The notes: a model not told the origin generated them from the sequence alone. Shown: positions 47,601-51,330, counted from the first letter of the stretch. The stretch: DNA of 64,000 nucleotides from Schistocephalus solidus (GCA_017591395.1 WEDG01000207.1:1-64000); one strand, 5' to 3'. Numbers and translations: made by a program.

Positions 47601-48597
47601 TGCCTCTGCTTTCGGACCAGGACTGCCAGACTGAAGTCTGCATGTGTTGAAGGTAGCCTTCGCCGCAAACACTTGAAATTTCCATCTCGGGCTTCTGTGG
47701 GTTCGTCACTGGAGCAGATGCGTCTGCCTTGTTTACCTTTTAGCTTTTATCGTTGGTATTTCCTTTTCGCCCCTTCCTTAATTGAAAATTGAGTCAGGGA
47801 GAAATTTTCTCTGTACTGGCACAGCTCTTTCTCTCTCTCTTCATGGCGCGTTCCCAGTGGACCATGTAGTGGATGCACTTGACCAGCACGGAGGCGCTAG
47901 CTTAGGACATGGGAGGCTGGGGAGGTTGGCAATACGTCTAGGCGCAGACTCACGCCACTCCAGTCACCGGCGCACTCTCTCGCTTCTGGTCTTGTTGTCT
48001 ATCATGGAACCAGGCCCAAGTGGGTGAGGGAAAGATCGGGTGCGGTAGATTCCACTGTCCACAAGTCCACTGTCAAGTATAAACTATCTCACCGCAAGTT
48101 ACCGTCGCCACTGCACCCATCCTGCTATGCGGCACATAGTAGACCTCGTCGGGTAAACTGTCGTGTGACTGGGCGTTTTCTTGCTCTTCTCAGCCCACTT
48201 CAATTTCCCACTGCCTGCTTCTGTTTAAGGTCGCGTCATGCTAATCGGAGGCTCGGACGGTCACTCCGCGCTCACGCAGACCCAAATTTTCGATCTCCGA
48301 GCCTGGACCTGGTTGCCTGGTCCCAGTCTAGCCGTGGGACGTTTCAGTCCCAGCGCGGTGTTCCTCCCTTCCTCCGGTCCCGGCATCGCGGTGATTGGTG
48401 GCTACAACGTGGCTGCCGGTGGCTTCCTGAACTCCGTCGAGGTCGTCAGTATGAGTGACTGCGCATCGCCAGCATGCATCTCCCCCTGGGCCTCGGTCTC
48501 TCTCTGTCCGCCGACCGAACTCCTACCGGATGCTGCTGCTTCCGTCTTGACATCCTCTACGAGCAATTCTCTCAGCCTCTGTCCCACTCTTGTGTAA
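12067..48597 (+). CDS. BTB-BACK-kelch (KLHL-type) gene, 11-exon model
   Basis: Model: exons 12067-12344, 15195-15319, 15405-15835, 15967-16008, 16452-16493, 16852-16888, 25837-26139, 36623-37256, 38901-39163, 40956-41204 and 48230-48597. All junctions use GT/AG and all phases fit, giving 2772 bp (923 residues plus stop). Domains: BTB about residues 14-130, BACK-like about 135-320, a low-complexity Ser/Gln/Pro linker to about 510, then six kelch blades marked by GG doublets (AGGY, CGGS, LGGQ, VGGI, IGGS, IGGY). Family role: substrate adaptors of Cullin-3 ubiquitin ligases or actin-associated proteins; the BTB part dimerises and the propeller binds the partner. At 923 residues it is longer than usual KLHL proteins (~550-650) because of the linker. 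Introns are full of transposons. An extra exon and other start or end sites remain possible. Confidence 0.8.
12345..15194 (+). other. Kelch-like gene intron 1
   Basis: About 2.85 kb, AT-rich and mostly featureless. A GGGATTCGAATC block near 13360 resembles a pol III B box, but no matching A box or second copy is clear. Segment 14560-14640 is GC-richer and could be a repeat, with no recognised relative. The acceptor is TTAGCGTCTTGTAG at 15194. Confidence 0.55.
15195..15319 (+). CDS. Kelch-like gene exon 2: BTB C-terminus and start of BACK
   Basis: Reads FDMDVSLLPAACQLAKKLEF then AEAWCVFARRLL and TSITLDNIG. This matches the last BTB helices, where members of the family show (V)..LL.(A)..L....L...C..(F)L. 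The donor GTGAGT at 15320 leaves one base (G) that joins AA of exon 3 to give Glu. The exon is short (125 bp) but its fit to the BTB end and phase agreement on both sides are good. Confidence 0.8.
15405..15835 (+). CDS. Kelch-like gene exon 3: BACK region
   Basis: Acceptor TTCGTTTCCAG at 15404; donor GTGAGT at 15836 in phase 0. The exon codes for ICPLVFCDPKNS, AAVRFIKEHSDSIACSQT, an acidic loop with EEDAFIVADGAEPSEVF, then DWQITECVLRAFVDRENSRE. The helix AVRFIKEH and the later VLRAF(V) segment sit where BACK domains have their (A)..FI..HF and VF.A(V)..W(V) helices. A large insertion separates them, so the BACK fold, if present, is atypical. Confidence 0.75.
15967..16008 (+). CDS. Kelch-like gene exon 4: 42-bp micro-exon
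   Basis: Codes LALRQLLAVTCDLN, phase 0 at both ends, donor GTAAGT at 16009. The acceptor TAATTATCAG has a weak pyrimidine tract. The better-looking AG at 15937 would put a TAG in frame, so I prefer 15966. A leucine-rich helix of this sort fits the (R)LP.L(L) helix of BACK domains. Confidence is limited by the small size. Confidence 0.6.
16452..16493 (+). CDS. Kelch-like gene exon 5: 42-bp micro-exon
   Basis: Codes LTLTEAQLLKAKEQ, phase 0 at both ends. The acceptor has a strong TTTTTATCATTCAG tract and the donor is GTATGT at 16494. It resembles the P..L......V helix that follows in BACK domains. Confidence 0.65.
16852..16888 (+). CDS. Kelch-like gene exon 6: 37-bp micro-exon
   Basis: Codes SAVYLTDELLNE plus one base. 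Acceptor CACTTTGTGATAG (16851), donor GTACGT at 16889. Inclusion rests on phase: it enters in phase 0 from exon 5 and leaves one base, which is exactly what the best acceptor of exon 7 (after ACACCACCCTCATCAG at 25836) requires. Without it a weaker acceptor at 25865 would be needed. Plausible but the least certain exon. Confidence 0.5.
17320..17352. repeat. Imperfect (CAC/TAC)n microsatellite
   Basis: A run of ACC and ACT trinucleotides directly upstream of the first SINE-1 copy. Confidence 0.8.
17362..17525 (+). mobile_element. SINE-1 copy, tRNA-like part to 3' end
   Basis: B box GGTTCGAGCCC at 17420-17430, followed by CACCTGGGGTTGGGTATGGC and the conserved tail GGCCATTTCAGTCTCCCTTG. The CTGATGA block is decayed here (CTGGCTATCGGCGG), so this is an old copy. 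Confidence 0.75.
17583..17905 (-). mobile_element. SINE-1, one full unit plus the tail of a second
   Basis: Read on the minus strand: a piece of tail (GGCCATTCCAGTCTCCCTAG at 17905-17870), then a head segment with CTCGAGAGTGAGCCCCAAGG and GGGACGAGTGAGTCCCG, an A box (GTGGCTCAATAG), a B box (GGTTCGAGTC) and ACCTGGGGTTGGGTAT. A tail directly joined to a head means the units lie head to tail, as in a tandem repeat. Confidence 0.75.
18865..19916 (+). mobile_element. Penelope-like element A, RT region, endonuclease lost
   Basis: Plus-strand reading has ARFYGLPNVHKPGTPLRPIF, GLAKWLFQHL, VMVSFDVTSLFTS (motif A), VNGTSMGSPLSGLIAEAVL (motif B) and VRYVDDTFVIIS (motif C, YVDD). These are hallmark Penelope RT blocks. 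Stops or frameshifts occur near 19107, 19220 and 19570. No GIY-YIG domain follows: the sequence runs to an ATAAATATATAT tract at 19916, so the 3' part is deleted. Family role: RT related to telomerase, priming at a nicked target. Confidence 0.85.
19223..19669 (+). pseudogene. Penelope-like A RT palm, longest open part
   Basis: A 148-residue frame with motif B (GTSMGSPLSGLIAE) and motif C (YVDDTFVI), the two catalytic Asp present. The reading should continue with a block equivalent to FLDVLL.RK, which is found in another frame from 19576 (SFLDVLLCRKGDGEL), so a frameshift lies near 19575. Confidence 0.85.
19917..19957. repeat. (TA)n tract between two Penelope-like copies
   Basis: About 40 bp of TA. 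It separates the 3' end of the plus-strand element A from the 3' end of the minus-strand element B, so both elements end on the same tract. Confidence 0.9.
19958..21531 (-). mobile_element. Penelope-like element B, RT plus degenerate GIY-YIG
   Basis: On the minus strand the element begins at a (TA)n tract with GLPKIHKTGIPLRPIVYL (~21530), then VMVSFDVVSLFHSIPL, an intact RT palm (21277-20546), and a GIY-YIG remnant (20500-20110) with VVYKIRCSS, a stop, then VYYGQTGKSV. It ends with TTTTCCCAAAGAATTTCGTT just before the TA tract. The N-terminal RT part is truncated exactly at the left (TA)n. One frameshift lies near 21270. Confidence 0.85.
20546..21277 (-). pseudogene. Penelope-like B RT palm and thumb
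   Basis: A 243-residue open frame with QLKGAPMGSPISGFLAEA (motif B), LRYVDDTFVIVKKE (motif C), LPFLDVLVPRKTDGSL, and a thumb with RAKTHCSDEESYRAEMKYLF and NGYPHDFVNRCLKRQ. It is the best preserved RT in the window, with both catalytic Asp of YVDD and no internal stop. The first ~10 residues come from a shifted frame. Confidence 0.85.
21532..21579. repeat. (TA)n tract
   Basis: About 48 bp of TA between the truncated 5' end of Penelope-like B and a SINE-1 array. Confidence 0.9.
21580..22157 (-). mobile_element. SINE-1 tandem dimer, period 303 bp
   Basis: Two head-to-tail units on the minus strand starting 303 bp apart (GGAATGGAACC at 21580 and 21883). They are almost identical over ~270 bp, with one extra T near 22050 as the visible difference. 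Each unit has an A box (GTGGCTCAAATGG), a B box (GGGTTCGAATCC), the CTGATGA...GAAA...GGTC block and a head carrying CGATCGGTGAGCC-like sequence. The identity points to recent amplification or a tandem duplication after insertion. Confidence 0.85.
22157..22365 (+). mobile_element. SINE-1, inverted partial unit
   Basis: Starts in mid-unit (GTTCCACACTTGGGATTGGG), runs through the CTGATGA block and tail, then into the head of a next unit, stopping at CACTATCAT followed by (TA)n. It is joined back to back with the minus-strand dimer, so the cluster is partly palindromic. Confidence 0.8.
22366..22406. repeat. (TA)n tract
   Basis: Right flank of the SINE-1 cluster at 21580-22365, the counterpart of the tract at 21532-21579. 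Confidence 0.9.
22407..22694. repeat. Dispersed repeat T, copy 1, with degenerate CCCTAA-like tract
   Basis: A unit with AAGGGTAAATATACCC and then ~170 bp rich in ACCCTAA, ACCCTAC and TAACCATA variants, ending in a TGGTAGGCGGGATG-like block. The same order (GTAAATATT...GTGTCC, then TAGCCCTAACC variants) occurs at 27540-27645 and 36040-36240. This is an interspersed repeat with internal telomere-like sequence, not a telomere. Confidence 0.55.
22695..23400 (-). mobile_element. Penelope-like element C (different family), GIY-YIG and RT end
   Basis: On the minus strand: an RT thumb remnant (ICPFYSQRLSEVLHPQM and, in another frame, FTANGYPKSFIHKCLSK), then VVYNIPY, a stop, DCDARYVGEMGKRLGTRLHE, then HQLAINRKDKVSFVYGHAQH and LNHDFAFKKARVIGRV. 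The Y..I...YVG pattern, the Arg in TRLHEH and the conserved H are those of GIY-YIG nucleases. The sequence is clearly different from elements B, D, E and F. Upstream RT motifs are missing. Confidence 0.75.
22710..22916 (-). pseudogene. Penelope-like C GIY-YIG C-terminal half
   Basis: Open frame of 68 residues beginning inside the nuclease domain. It shows GTRLHEHQLAI (Arg/His region), YGHAQHLNHDFAF (the usual H....H(E/D)F segment) and KVTRLVLE. The GIY half lies just upstream in the same frame behind one stop codon. Confidence 0.7.
23483..23902 (-). pseudogene. Unrecognised open frame, possibly decayed coding sequence
   Basis: A 139-residue minus-strand frame that I do not recognise. A parallel frame over its second half, without stops for about 60 codons, reads KKTFFEVGDFVPISDLQRHE and KIKVCKHNMYDITYLPG, which looks protein-like (balanced residues, few low-complexity runs). 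The two frames meet near 23690 at a run of seven Ts, a typical frameshift site. It could be an exon of a host gene on the other strand inside intron 6, or part of an unnamed transposon. Confidence 0.3.
24390..24402. repeat. Short (TA)n tract
   Basis: Left flank of the SINE-1 cluster at 24420-25382. Confidence 0.75.
24420..24737 (-). mobile_element. SINE-1 unit, minus strand
   Basis: Full unit: head with CTCTAGTCTGAGCTTCAGGG and CGATCGGTGAGCC, A box GTGGCTCAATGG, B box GGGTTCGAATTCC, and the CTGATGACGG...CCAGAAATGG block. It meets the plus-strand dimer at 24737/24738. Confidence 0.85.
24738..25382 (+). mobile_element. SINE-1 tandem dimer plus head of a third unit
   Basis: Heads (ATGTTCCTTAAGC) at 24741, 25043 and 25348, giving periods of 302 and 305 bp. 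Pol III boxes in the units: A box GTGGCTCAATGG (near 24817 and 25119) and B box GGGTTCGAATCCC (near 24859 and 25160). The core CTGATGA is at 24904 and 25205. In the first unit GAAA is mutated to AAAA, while the second keeps GAAA (25227) and GTC (25242). The third head ends at CACTATCAT and passes into (TA)n. Confidence 0.85.
25383..25403. repeat. (TA)n tract
   Basis: Right flank of the SINE-1 cluster; the join CACTATCAT to TATATA is the same as at 22365. Confidence 0.85.
25837..26139 (+). CDS. Kelch-like gene exon 7: end of BACK region and Gln/Ser-rich linker
   Basis: Acceptor ACACCACCCTCATCAG at 25836; donor GTAAGT at 26140, leaving one base (G). Codes GSISIHLGKLEGRLVSLSVK and RVFEQPQQQQQSR, then a linker with SSTVTVSSFSLTSSISEASS and NSSSSPLEAITQPSGP. 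The linker is of low complexity, probably disordered, and has no counterpart in typical KLHL proteins. The one leftover base joins AC of exon 8 to give Asp. Third-position choices and the long open frame support coding. Confidence 0.7.
26500..26900 (+). repeat. Dispersed repeat R3, copy 2
   Basis: Blocks shared with 58565-58880: a GGGTG(A/G)CTG start, GGCTCCTTAATCTGGCTTCTATGG (close match to the sequence near 58612), GAAAGTCTG, and a terminal GTGGTGCC...GAAGCAC(G)CGGTGGATG block also seen in the 42340 copy. The middle carries the scattered motif GTGTGTGGCACGCGTAGAC. Confidence 0.5.
27540..27645. repeat. Dispersed repeat T, copy 2
   Basis: GGGTAAATATTCTTGTGTCC followed by ACATTAGCCCTAACCGGAAAC and other CCCTAA-like variants, parallel to 22407-22694 and 36040-36240. 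Confidence 0.45.
28515..28680 (-). mobile_element. SINE-1 copy, old
   Basis: Minus strand: A box GTGGCTCAATGG (28654-28665), B box GGGTTCGAGATG (28612-28623), and CTGATAACGGCTAATAAGCC with GAAAT and a CAGTCTACCTTG-like tail. The CTGATGA core is mutated to CTGATAA. Confidence 0.75.
28895..29400 (-). mobile_element. LINE-B fragment, C-terminal end
   Basis: Minus-strand frame at 29394-29146 reads RRLEVFDNRCLRTILRVKY, ANEAVRTRCANTARISQVI and RRMRWFGHILRRPS, the typical post-RT region of such LINEs. It continues in another frame (29224-28898) with WTFGVRRWREELFELSGSA. The 28970-29140 part aligns to 32380-32580 (GATCTAGCCGGC...ACGGACGCCGAA...TCGAGCCAGGTTTT), so both belong to one family. 5'-truncated. 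Confidence 0.8.
29410..29556 (+). mobile_element. SINE-1 copy ending on a (TA)n tract
   Basis: A box GATTGGCTCAGTG, B box GTTCGAGCCTC, then CACCGCCTGGGGTTGG and the tail CCATTCCAGTCTTCCT, followed directly by TATATA. The core is mutated to CTGACGA. Its upstream edge adjoins the LINE-B fragment. Confidence 0.75.
29557..29610. repeat. (TA)n tract
   Basis: 54 bp of TA at the 3' end of the SINE-1 copy; the longest TA tract in the window. Confidence 0.9.
29745..29955. mobile_element. SINE-1 head fragments in inverted orientation
   Basis: 29755-29805 is a head on the minus strand (GGCTCGAGAATGAGCC complement) and 29845-29950 a head on the plus strand (GGCTCGAGAATGAACCCGAAGG, CGGAACGAGTGATATCCG, CGGTCGGTGAACATTCATC). 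Together they form a small inverted repeat, with ~40 bp between the arms. Confidence 0.6.
29985..30210 (-). mobile_element. SINE-1 copy with partial duplication of the B-box region
   Basis: Minus strand: A box GTGGATCAATGG (30180-30191), B boxes at both 30131 (GTTCGAACC complement) and 30084 (GAGTTCGAGCC complement), then CTGAGGGCTGGGTATGCCAG, CTGATGACGG and the tail. Two B boxes in one unit point to a small internal duplication. Confidence 0.65.
31025..31250 (+). mobile_element. SINE-1 copy
   Basis: Plus strand with the end of the head (CGGGACTCGCTCGTCCCG at 31047), A box GTGGCTCAATGG (31096-31107), a degraded B box (GGTTCTAGCC), GGAGTTGGGTAGGGCTGG, core CTGATGA at 31191, GAAA at 31212 and GTC at 31227, then CTCCCTTGTCTGTTGG. 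Confidence 0.8.
32330..34050 (-). mobile_element. LINE-B, RT and C-terminal region
   Basis: Minus strand, 5' to 3': IKRWREHFEHFRNF (33825-33463 frame), a region with HWRPGSMK, AVCFVDFAAAFDSVHRESLW (motif A, near 33180), LTDLDYADDILLLVSS (motif C, YADD, near 32910-32870), LEIDGCQLE, and the end with FGVRRW near 32475. Motif B (IRQGC) lies near 33020 in another frame. Frames shift several times, so the copy is dead. The endonuclease is missing. It belongs to the same family as 28895-29400. Clade uncertain, RTE-like by inference. Confidence 0.8.
32910..33248 (-). pseudogene. LINE-B RT motif A region
   Basis: A 112-residue frame with VCFVDFAAAFDSVHRESLWQ, the classical LINE motif A with its catalytic Asp. 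It loses frame after about 33060, before motif B, and the YADD-bearing part follows in a shifted frame. Confidence 0.8.
34380..34645 (-). repeat. Dispersed repeat R3, copy 3 (minus)
   Basis: Minus-strand reading contains GACTCTGTCTTGCCACCGG, GCGCAGTAGATGCTGTGAAA and GTCTGC, matching the order CTTG(A)CACCGGGCCCAGG...GTAGATGCATTGAAAGTCTG near 58736-58798. It also carries the motif GTGTGTGGTACGCGTAGACC. Confidence 0.45.
35000..35215. repeat. Degenerate TTAGGG-like stretch
   Basis: Contains GGCTTAGGATTAGAGGTTAG, GGGTAGGGCGGTTAGG and CAGTTAGGCTTTAG. These look like decayed TTAGGG-type units, in the opposite sense to the T repeats at 22407 and 36040. Not a true telomeric array. Confidence 0.35.
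35960..36240. repeat. Dispersed repeat T, copy 3
   Basis: GTGTCCTACCCAGAGCAGTAG, then CCCTAACGTAAACCG, TCTAACCTCACCC and further CCCTAA variants to 36203, then TGTAGGTAGGCGTGG at the end (compare TGGTAGGCGGGATGTAGG at 22689). Together with 22407 and 27540 it defines an interspersed family. Confidence 0.5.
36419..36434. repeat. (CT)n tract
   Basis: Short run of CT about 190 bp upstream of exon 8; part of the pyrimidine-rich sequence before its acceptor. Confidence 0.7.
36623..37256 (+). CDS. Kelch-like gene exon 8: linker and kelch blades 1-2
   Basis: Acceptor after a long C/T tract (TCCCCCCC...CCTCCATAG), donor GTAGGT at 37257 leaving two bases (TG). First half: acidic and Ser/Arg-rich linker with ENGEEEEAELESQHQQ. 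Second half: SVVLLAGGYTQNGCLNSVEL (blade 1), then LPGPRMHCARGRLAL, and DTVFACGGSDGSKDLSSVEW (blade 2). The GG doublets followed by ..SVE match the kelch consensus, in which a Tyr and Trp usually follow. A Gly-rich loop (SGSGGGGGNE) lies inside blade 1. Confidence 0.85.
37257..38900 (+). other. Kelch-like gene intron 8
   Basis: About 1.6 kb. The last ~700 bp (38200-38880) are strongly pyrimidine-rich (CTCCTCCTCTTCC-type stretches), which creates long Ser/Pro/Leu frames on the plus strand that I take as non-coding. No transposon recognised. Confidence 0.5.
38901..39163 (+). CDS. Kelch-like gene exon 9: kelch blade 3
   Basis: Reads GEWRLLASLQQARSCAAATL, then DGARVVVLGGQSSGKPLSSV and EVYEAERNQWFYLPQM, an almost textbook kelch unit (GG, then VE.Y, then W..(L)P.M). 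The donor GTGATG at 39164 is weak but leaves one base, as needed by exon 10. The start is uncertain: the strongest acceptor (CCCTCCCTCCACGTAG, 38866) is out of phase with the exon 8 donor, while the CAG repeats at 38900, 38903 and 38906 are in phase. I chose 38901. Confidence 0.75.
39164..40955 (+). other. Kelch-like gene intron 9
   Basis: Contains the inverted repeat listed separately (39265-40085). The rest (40090-40955) has no recognised element. Confidence 0.5.
39265..40085. repeat. Imperfect inverted repeat, arms about 215 and 190 bp
   Basis: Left arm about 39265-39480, right arm about 39895-40085 in reverse orientation. A 16-bp perfect match GCCTATCTCATGAAAT occurs at 39272-39287 and, inverted, at 40062-40077. 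Further matching blocks: AGTATAGTTG(C/T)AAT (39340 / 40013), CAGCCT(T/A)AT (39367 / 39985) and AAGTAG(C/T)ATG (39453 / 39920). It could be a fold-back DNA transposon or two copies of one repeat inserted in opposite sense. Confidence 0.65.
40956..41204 (+). CDS. Kelch-like gene exon 10: kelch blade 4
   Basis: Acceptor CTCCTCCTCTTCTAG at 40955; donor GTAGGC at 41205, leaving one base. Reads VPSRNLVLAVGGISSAAGGA, then LSVSAEAFDYRCPRWFRLPE and RGSLIGGTLVPLPSS. AVGG, then AEAFDY and RWFRLP, fit a kelch unit with a ~20-residue loop insertion. Phase agrees on both sides. Confidence 0.85.
42340..42775 (+). repeat. Dispersed repeat R3, copy 4
   Basis: GGGGTGGCTGACTAGTAG, CTGGCTCCTTCCTTC, GGCACTCCCACTCCGTGGGA, ACCTGCGCCCTCTCCCGCCC, CATCGGGCCCAAAGTGGGGA and GTGCTGTGAAGCACACGATG in order. 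The same order is found at 58565-58880 and, in part, at 785-1085 and 47855-48170. Confidence 0.55.
43300..43805 (+). repeat. Repeat shared with 52130-52400, possible Penelope-like terminal region
   Basis: Shared blocks: GATGCGTA(G/A)(T/C)GTCA, CGATC(A/G)GTCCAAG(G/A)CCG, TTCGGCCA, and TCTTCGAAACGTC(G/C)GCAGC at 43753-43775 and 52348-52370. The second copy lies directly upstream of a Penelope-like GIY-YIG domain, which suggests (inference only) the terminal or leader part of that element. No coding motif is seen. Confidence 0.45.
44025..44300 (-). mobile_element. SINE-1 copy
   Basis: Minus strand: head with CTCCCGAGCCCCGCAAGCAG complement, CGATCGGCGACGG, A box GTGGCGCAGTAGG, B box GGGTTCGAAAC, CTGGGTATGAG, TTGATGATGGCTAATAAGCC (core mutated to TTGATGA) and the tail GTTCCAGTCTCCCTGGTC. 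Confidence 0.75.
44590..44940 (+). repeat. Diverged local tandem duplication
   Basis: Unit 1 (about 44595-44715) and unit 2 (about 44785-44940) share TTCC(C/T)(G/A)(T/C)T(A/G)CCATGGC(A/G), then a (G/A)CCGCCCTTGAAATATCGGG / (G)TCGTCTTTGAAATGCCGG block, then TGTCCG(A/G)(A/G)(C/G)AGG and (T/C)GCTTATCAAAGCC. A local duplication of ~190 bp. Confidence 0.55.
45905..46375. mobile_element. SINE-1 cluster: inverted head joined to a plus-strand dimer
   Basis: 45905-45995 is a head on the minus strand. It is joined directly to a plus-strand tail (TATGACTGGCTGATGACGG at 45999), the next head (GCGAGGGCTCTAGATTAAGC), then a unit with a poor A box (TTGGCTCAACGG), a decayed B box, CTGATGACGG at 46312 and the tail TTCTCGTCTCCCTTGTC. 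The back-to-back join is at nearly the same place in the unit as at 22157. Confidence 0.7.
47855..48170 (+). repeat. Dispersed repeat R3, copy 5
   Basis: GTGGATGCACTTGACCAGCA, CCAGGCCCAAGTGGGTGAGG, GCGGTAGATTCCACTG and CGGCACATAGTAGACCTCGT in order, matching other R3 copies. It ends about 60 bp before exon 11. Confidence 0.5.
48230..48597 (+). CDS. Kelch-like gene exon 11: kelch blades 5-6 and C-terminus
   Basis: Acceptor CTGCTTCTGTTTAAG at 48229; two bases (GT) complete the Gly codon begun in exon 10. Reads RVMLIGGSDGHSALTQTQ and FDLRAWTWLPGPSLAVGRFS (blade 5), then IAVIGGYNVAAGGFLNSVEV (blade 6). This brings the propeller to six blades. The frame then runs through SDCASPACISPWASVS to a stop at 48595-48597. 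A possible donor (GTATGA, 48449) just after EVVS could lead to a further exon, so the last ~50 residues are less certain. No AATAAA is evident close downstream. Confidence 0.8.
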
Positions 48598-49940
48598 TTT
48601 CTGCTCGCCCGCTCCCACAATGTCACACCCACCCTCACCTGTTAAGCCTGCAGTCAGGGACCTAACCTCCTCCTCTACCCCCTAAATCTCGAGCATCATG
48701 GATCCTCCATAGACCGGCCATCTCGCGCACACGTGCTCCGCTCTGATCCCGCCACTTTTTTAGTCCATCGACTTAACTCGCCCTGGTCCTTCTCTTTTTC
48801 GACCTTGACTGTCCGACTTTTTGCAGTTAATTTCGTCCTCATGTCCACCTTTGCTCTGCGTATATCAGCTCCTCCCCCCCCCCTCCCCTACCGTACTTAA
48901 CCCGAACAACAGGCCCTTAAAACTAGATGACTACAGCATTTCACCGCATGCGTGCATGCAATCTTATTAGATAGATATGCATATTTTTGTGGGCATGTAC
49001 TGATTTTACGGTACTTGAAGGCAGGACCATTGACTTTTTTGATAAGCGTTCACTCGGTTTACCACGTGGCTGCTGTGCGGTGCATGCCAAACCTGTTATA
49101 ACAGACTGGCAATGAATTTGAGTGAACGCATTTTTGTGCGATCCTCCTATTTTTTTCGCGTTCTCCAAGACTCACCTGTCCACCGCTGCTTGGTCGAATT
49201 TCTCTTCCTCATTTTCATCCCGTTTTCACCTTCGTACCCGTCCCTTCATTCTCTTTTTCTCCTTTCTAAGTACGCTCTTCTTCTTCTTCGTGCTATCTTC
49301 TCCGTCCTATTCTCCTCACCCCGGTCGACTTATGCTTGGGGCGGTTGGTGACGCCCTTGTAAGCGTCTCAGGTCTAAATATCCATGGTCCGGTTTCGTGG
49401 GCGGTCTGCTAGATATCATCCGACTACAGTTACCTCCCATGGCTCATTTAAACCGTAAAAAGTACGGGTTGTTTGGGACGTAATCATACGTGCAACGTTT
49501 GATGATACCGTCTATCATCAACATTTGAAAGAAGCACAACTGGTCTCTGGTTGGGATTCTGCGCAGGACATTTCCGCAAAGCACAGCACCCACTACTAAT
49601 GAGCCGCATGAAGCCGTGTTGGGTCGCTTGCTGTCCAATATAGAAAACACACGCGCACCTTTAACCGACAGCGTGGTAAGTGGAGAAACCCAACCAGCTA
49701 GTTTCTGTTACATAAACTACAGTTGAGCTAGTTATTTTCGACATTAAGCGCAGGAATTGCGAGTTAAGTGCCCGTACAGGGTTTCTTAGAATTAGGCCTG
49801 CAATTTCAGTGTCGAAAACAGTCAGTTTCTGTGGAATAACCGTGTAATACCTGTGCTACAAACAAGTAGTACCACTAATAGTACAATTTTATATGATACC
49901 TTACTCCCAGCGGAGGTACTAGCTGTTTCGCTGATGTTTC
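48598..49940. other. Region downstream of the kelch-like gene
   Basis: Begins with pyrimidine-rich sequence (3' UTR at best) and shows no further kelch unit. The frames at 49112-49412 are driven by TTC/CTC runs and lack a domain. Confidence 0.4.
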
Positions 49941-49969
49941 CGCCGCTGCATGACGCACCTGCGATGGGA

Positions 49970-50045
49970 TGCGTATCGACAAAGACGGGCTGGACTGGCA
50001 GGGCCACTTCCGGCTTGTTAACTGTCGTGCTTCTGCCACGTCCGG
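49970..50045 (-). mobile_element. SINE-1 remnant
   Basis: ATCGACAAAGACGGGCTGG followed by CTTCCGGCTTGTTAACTGTC is a decayed minus-strand tail (compare CGACAAAGAC...TTTCTGGCTTATTAGCCGTC). It stands directly before the short TA tract at the end of Penelope-like D. Confidence 0.5.
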
Positions 50046-50050
50046 TCCCC

Positions 50051-50060
50051 ATATATATAT
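50051..50060. repeat. Short (TA)n tract at the 3' end of Penelope-like D
   Basis: Ten bases of TA where the minus-strand Penelope-like D ends, as at 19957 for element B. Confidence 0.6.
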
Positions 50061-51025
50061 AGGAACAGATGAAATTCTTTTGGAACATTGTATTTTAATG
50101 CGTAAATTTTCGAGACTGATTTCCCATCTCGTTGTTAGACAATGGGCCGTGTATGTACAAAAAAAAACAAATCAATAATTAACTGCGCCAATGTGTCAGT
50201 TGCATTTGTCATCCTCTCGGGATCGACTGAGCTTGTTGAAATTTGTCCCTTAGGATTTTGTATGTGACATGTAGATCGATATACCGATTGTTGCATGTCT
50301 CATCTAAGTGCATCGCTTCCGGCCTTCACGGCCTTTTCTGATTGGTCAGGTGCCAATAATTCGAGTTTTATCCCACATACATGTATGCCCGGTTTCCAGT
50401 GCATGCATGGTCACCTCTCGTCTTCTTGCCGCCAACTGAGGTTCGTGTATACAGGCTGAGGGTGGATTTTCCGCTTTTGTTACTATAAACCGCATCACAA
50501 CTAGCACATGGGATTTTGTAGACCAATCATTTTCTCGCGAGTTGGCCAACCCTCTCCTTAGGGGGTTACAAGCTCTGTGTGCGCAAGGTGGCTGTGGTTT
50601 GGTGTGTTACTTGTATGGGATGTTTTTTCAGTTTTCTTTAGACAAGCTCAGATGTTTTTCACTTATGGGGGCGTTCGCCAGGTCGTTGTTTTTGGTGCCT
50701 GGGTGGCCTTATCGTTTGGTCTACCCTTCTGGTTGAACTCTTGATGCTTCATGCATTGAAGCACAAAACCCCGCGGGTACCCATTTTTGAATAATAATAA
50801 TGTAAAAAGGTATTTCGTTTCTGCCTGATAACCTTCTTCATCAGGGCAGTGTGTTTTGCCTCGAACTTCATTTTTGAGAGACTGGGTGGTCAGCCTCATA
50901 ATGTAAGACGACCCCAGAATAGGTCCATCGGTTGCTCGGTTTCGATCGTCAATTTGATCCCCAGCAGTGGAGCTAATGTCTGTTTGGAACAGGTCTAAGC
51001 ACTTTCTCTTAAAGATGGCAAATAT

Positions 51026-51316
51026 TTAATCTACATAGCGCAGCCGCAGTTTTGGGTTAATTGTAGGCAGAGCCATAAATTCCAATTTCTGCATTAGGGC
51101 TTCGGTCAGAAAGCCGGATATGGGCGAACCAATAGGAGCGCCTTCCAGCTGTTGATAACATTGGTTGACAAAGGAAAATTTGGTTGCTAGAGAGGGATCT
51201 AAAAGTTGGAGTAAAACGTGGTATAGACCTGAAGTAGTTCTGTGCAACGTTCTCAAATGGGAGTAGACAGATGAATATTGCGGAACAAGTGAGTTCCGTT
51301 TGCGATCGGTGAGCAT
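51026..51316 (-). pseudogene. Penelope-like D RT palm fragment
   Basis: Open for 96 residues with LLDPSLATKFSFVNQCYQQL, EGAPIGSPISGFLTEALMQ and KLRLRYVD. The reading stops within motif C: the expected YVDDTF is broken just after YVD by a TAA (TATGTAGATTAA). Comparison with element B shows close relationship. Confidence 0.8.
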
Positions 51317-51330
51317 TCATCAACGAATGC
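51280..51330 (+). mobile_element. SINE-1 head fragment inside Penelope-like D
   Basis: GAACAAGTGAGTTCCGTTTG then CGATCGGTGAGCATTCATCA, the head block of SINE-1. It interrupts the RT reading of element D. Confidence 0.55.

Larger units (their letters stand above)
41205..48229 (+). other. Kelch-like gene intron 10 (7.0 kb)
   Basis: Carries R3 copies, a Penelope-related segment, SINE-1 copies and a local tandem duplication, listed separately. 41215-41510 is pyrimidine-rich. 44936-45890 and 46380-47850 show nothing I can name; 46615-46690 is GC-rich with a GCGCGCGC run. Confidence 0.5.

Noticed and set aside
47586..48027. Frames upstream of exon 11 as an extra kelch exon
   Set aside because: The stretch is mostly R3 repeat, with no kelch motif, and exon 10 joins exon 11 in phase without it.
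49112..49412. A seventh kelch unit (LMLGAVGDALVSVSG)
   Set aside because: Only a weak resemblance, no GG doublet in the right place, no phase-compatible acceptor, and the propeller already has six blades.
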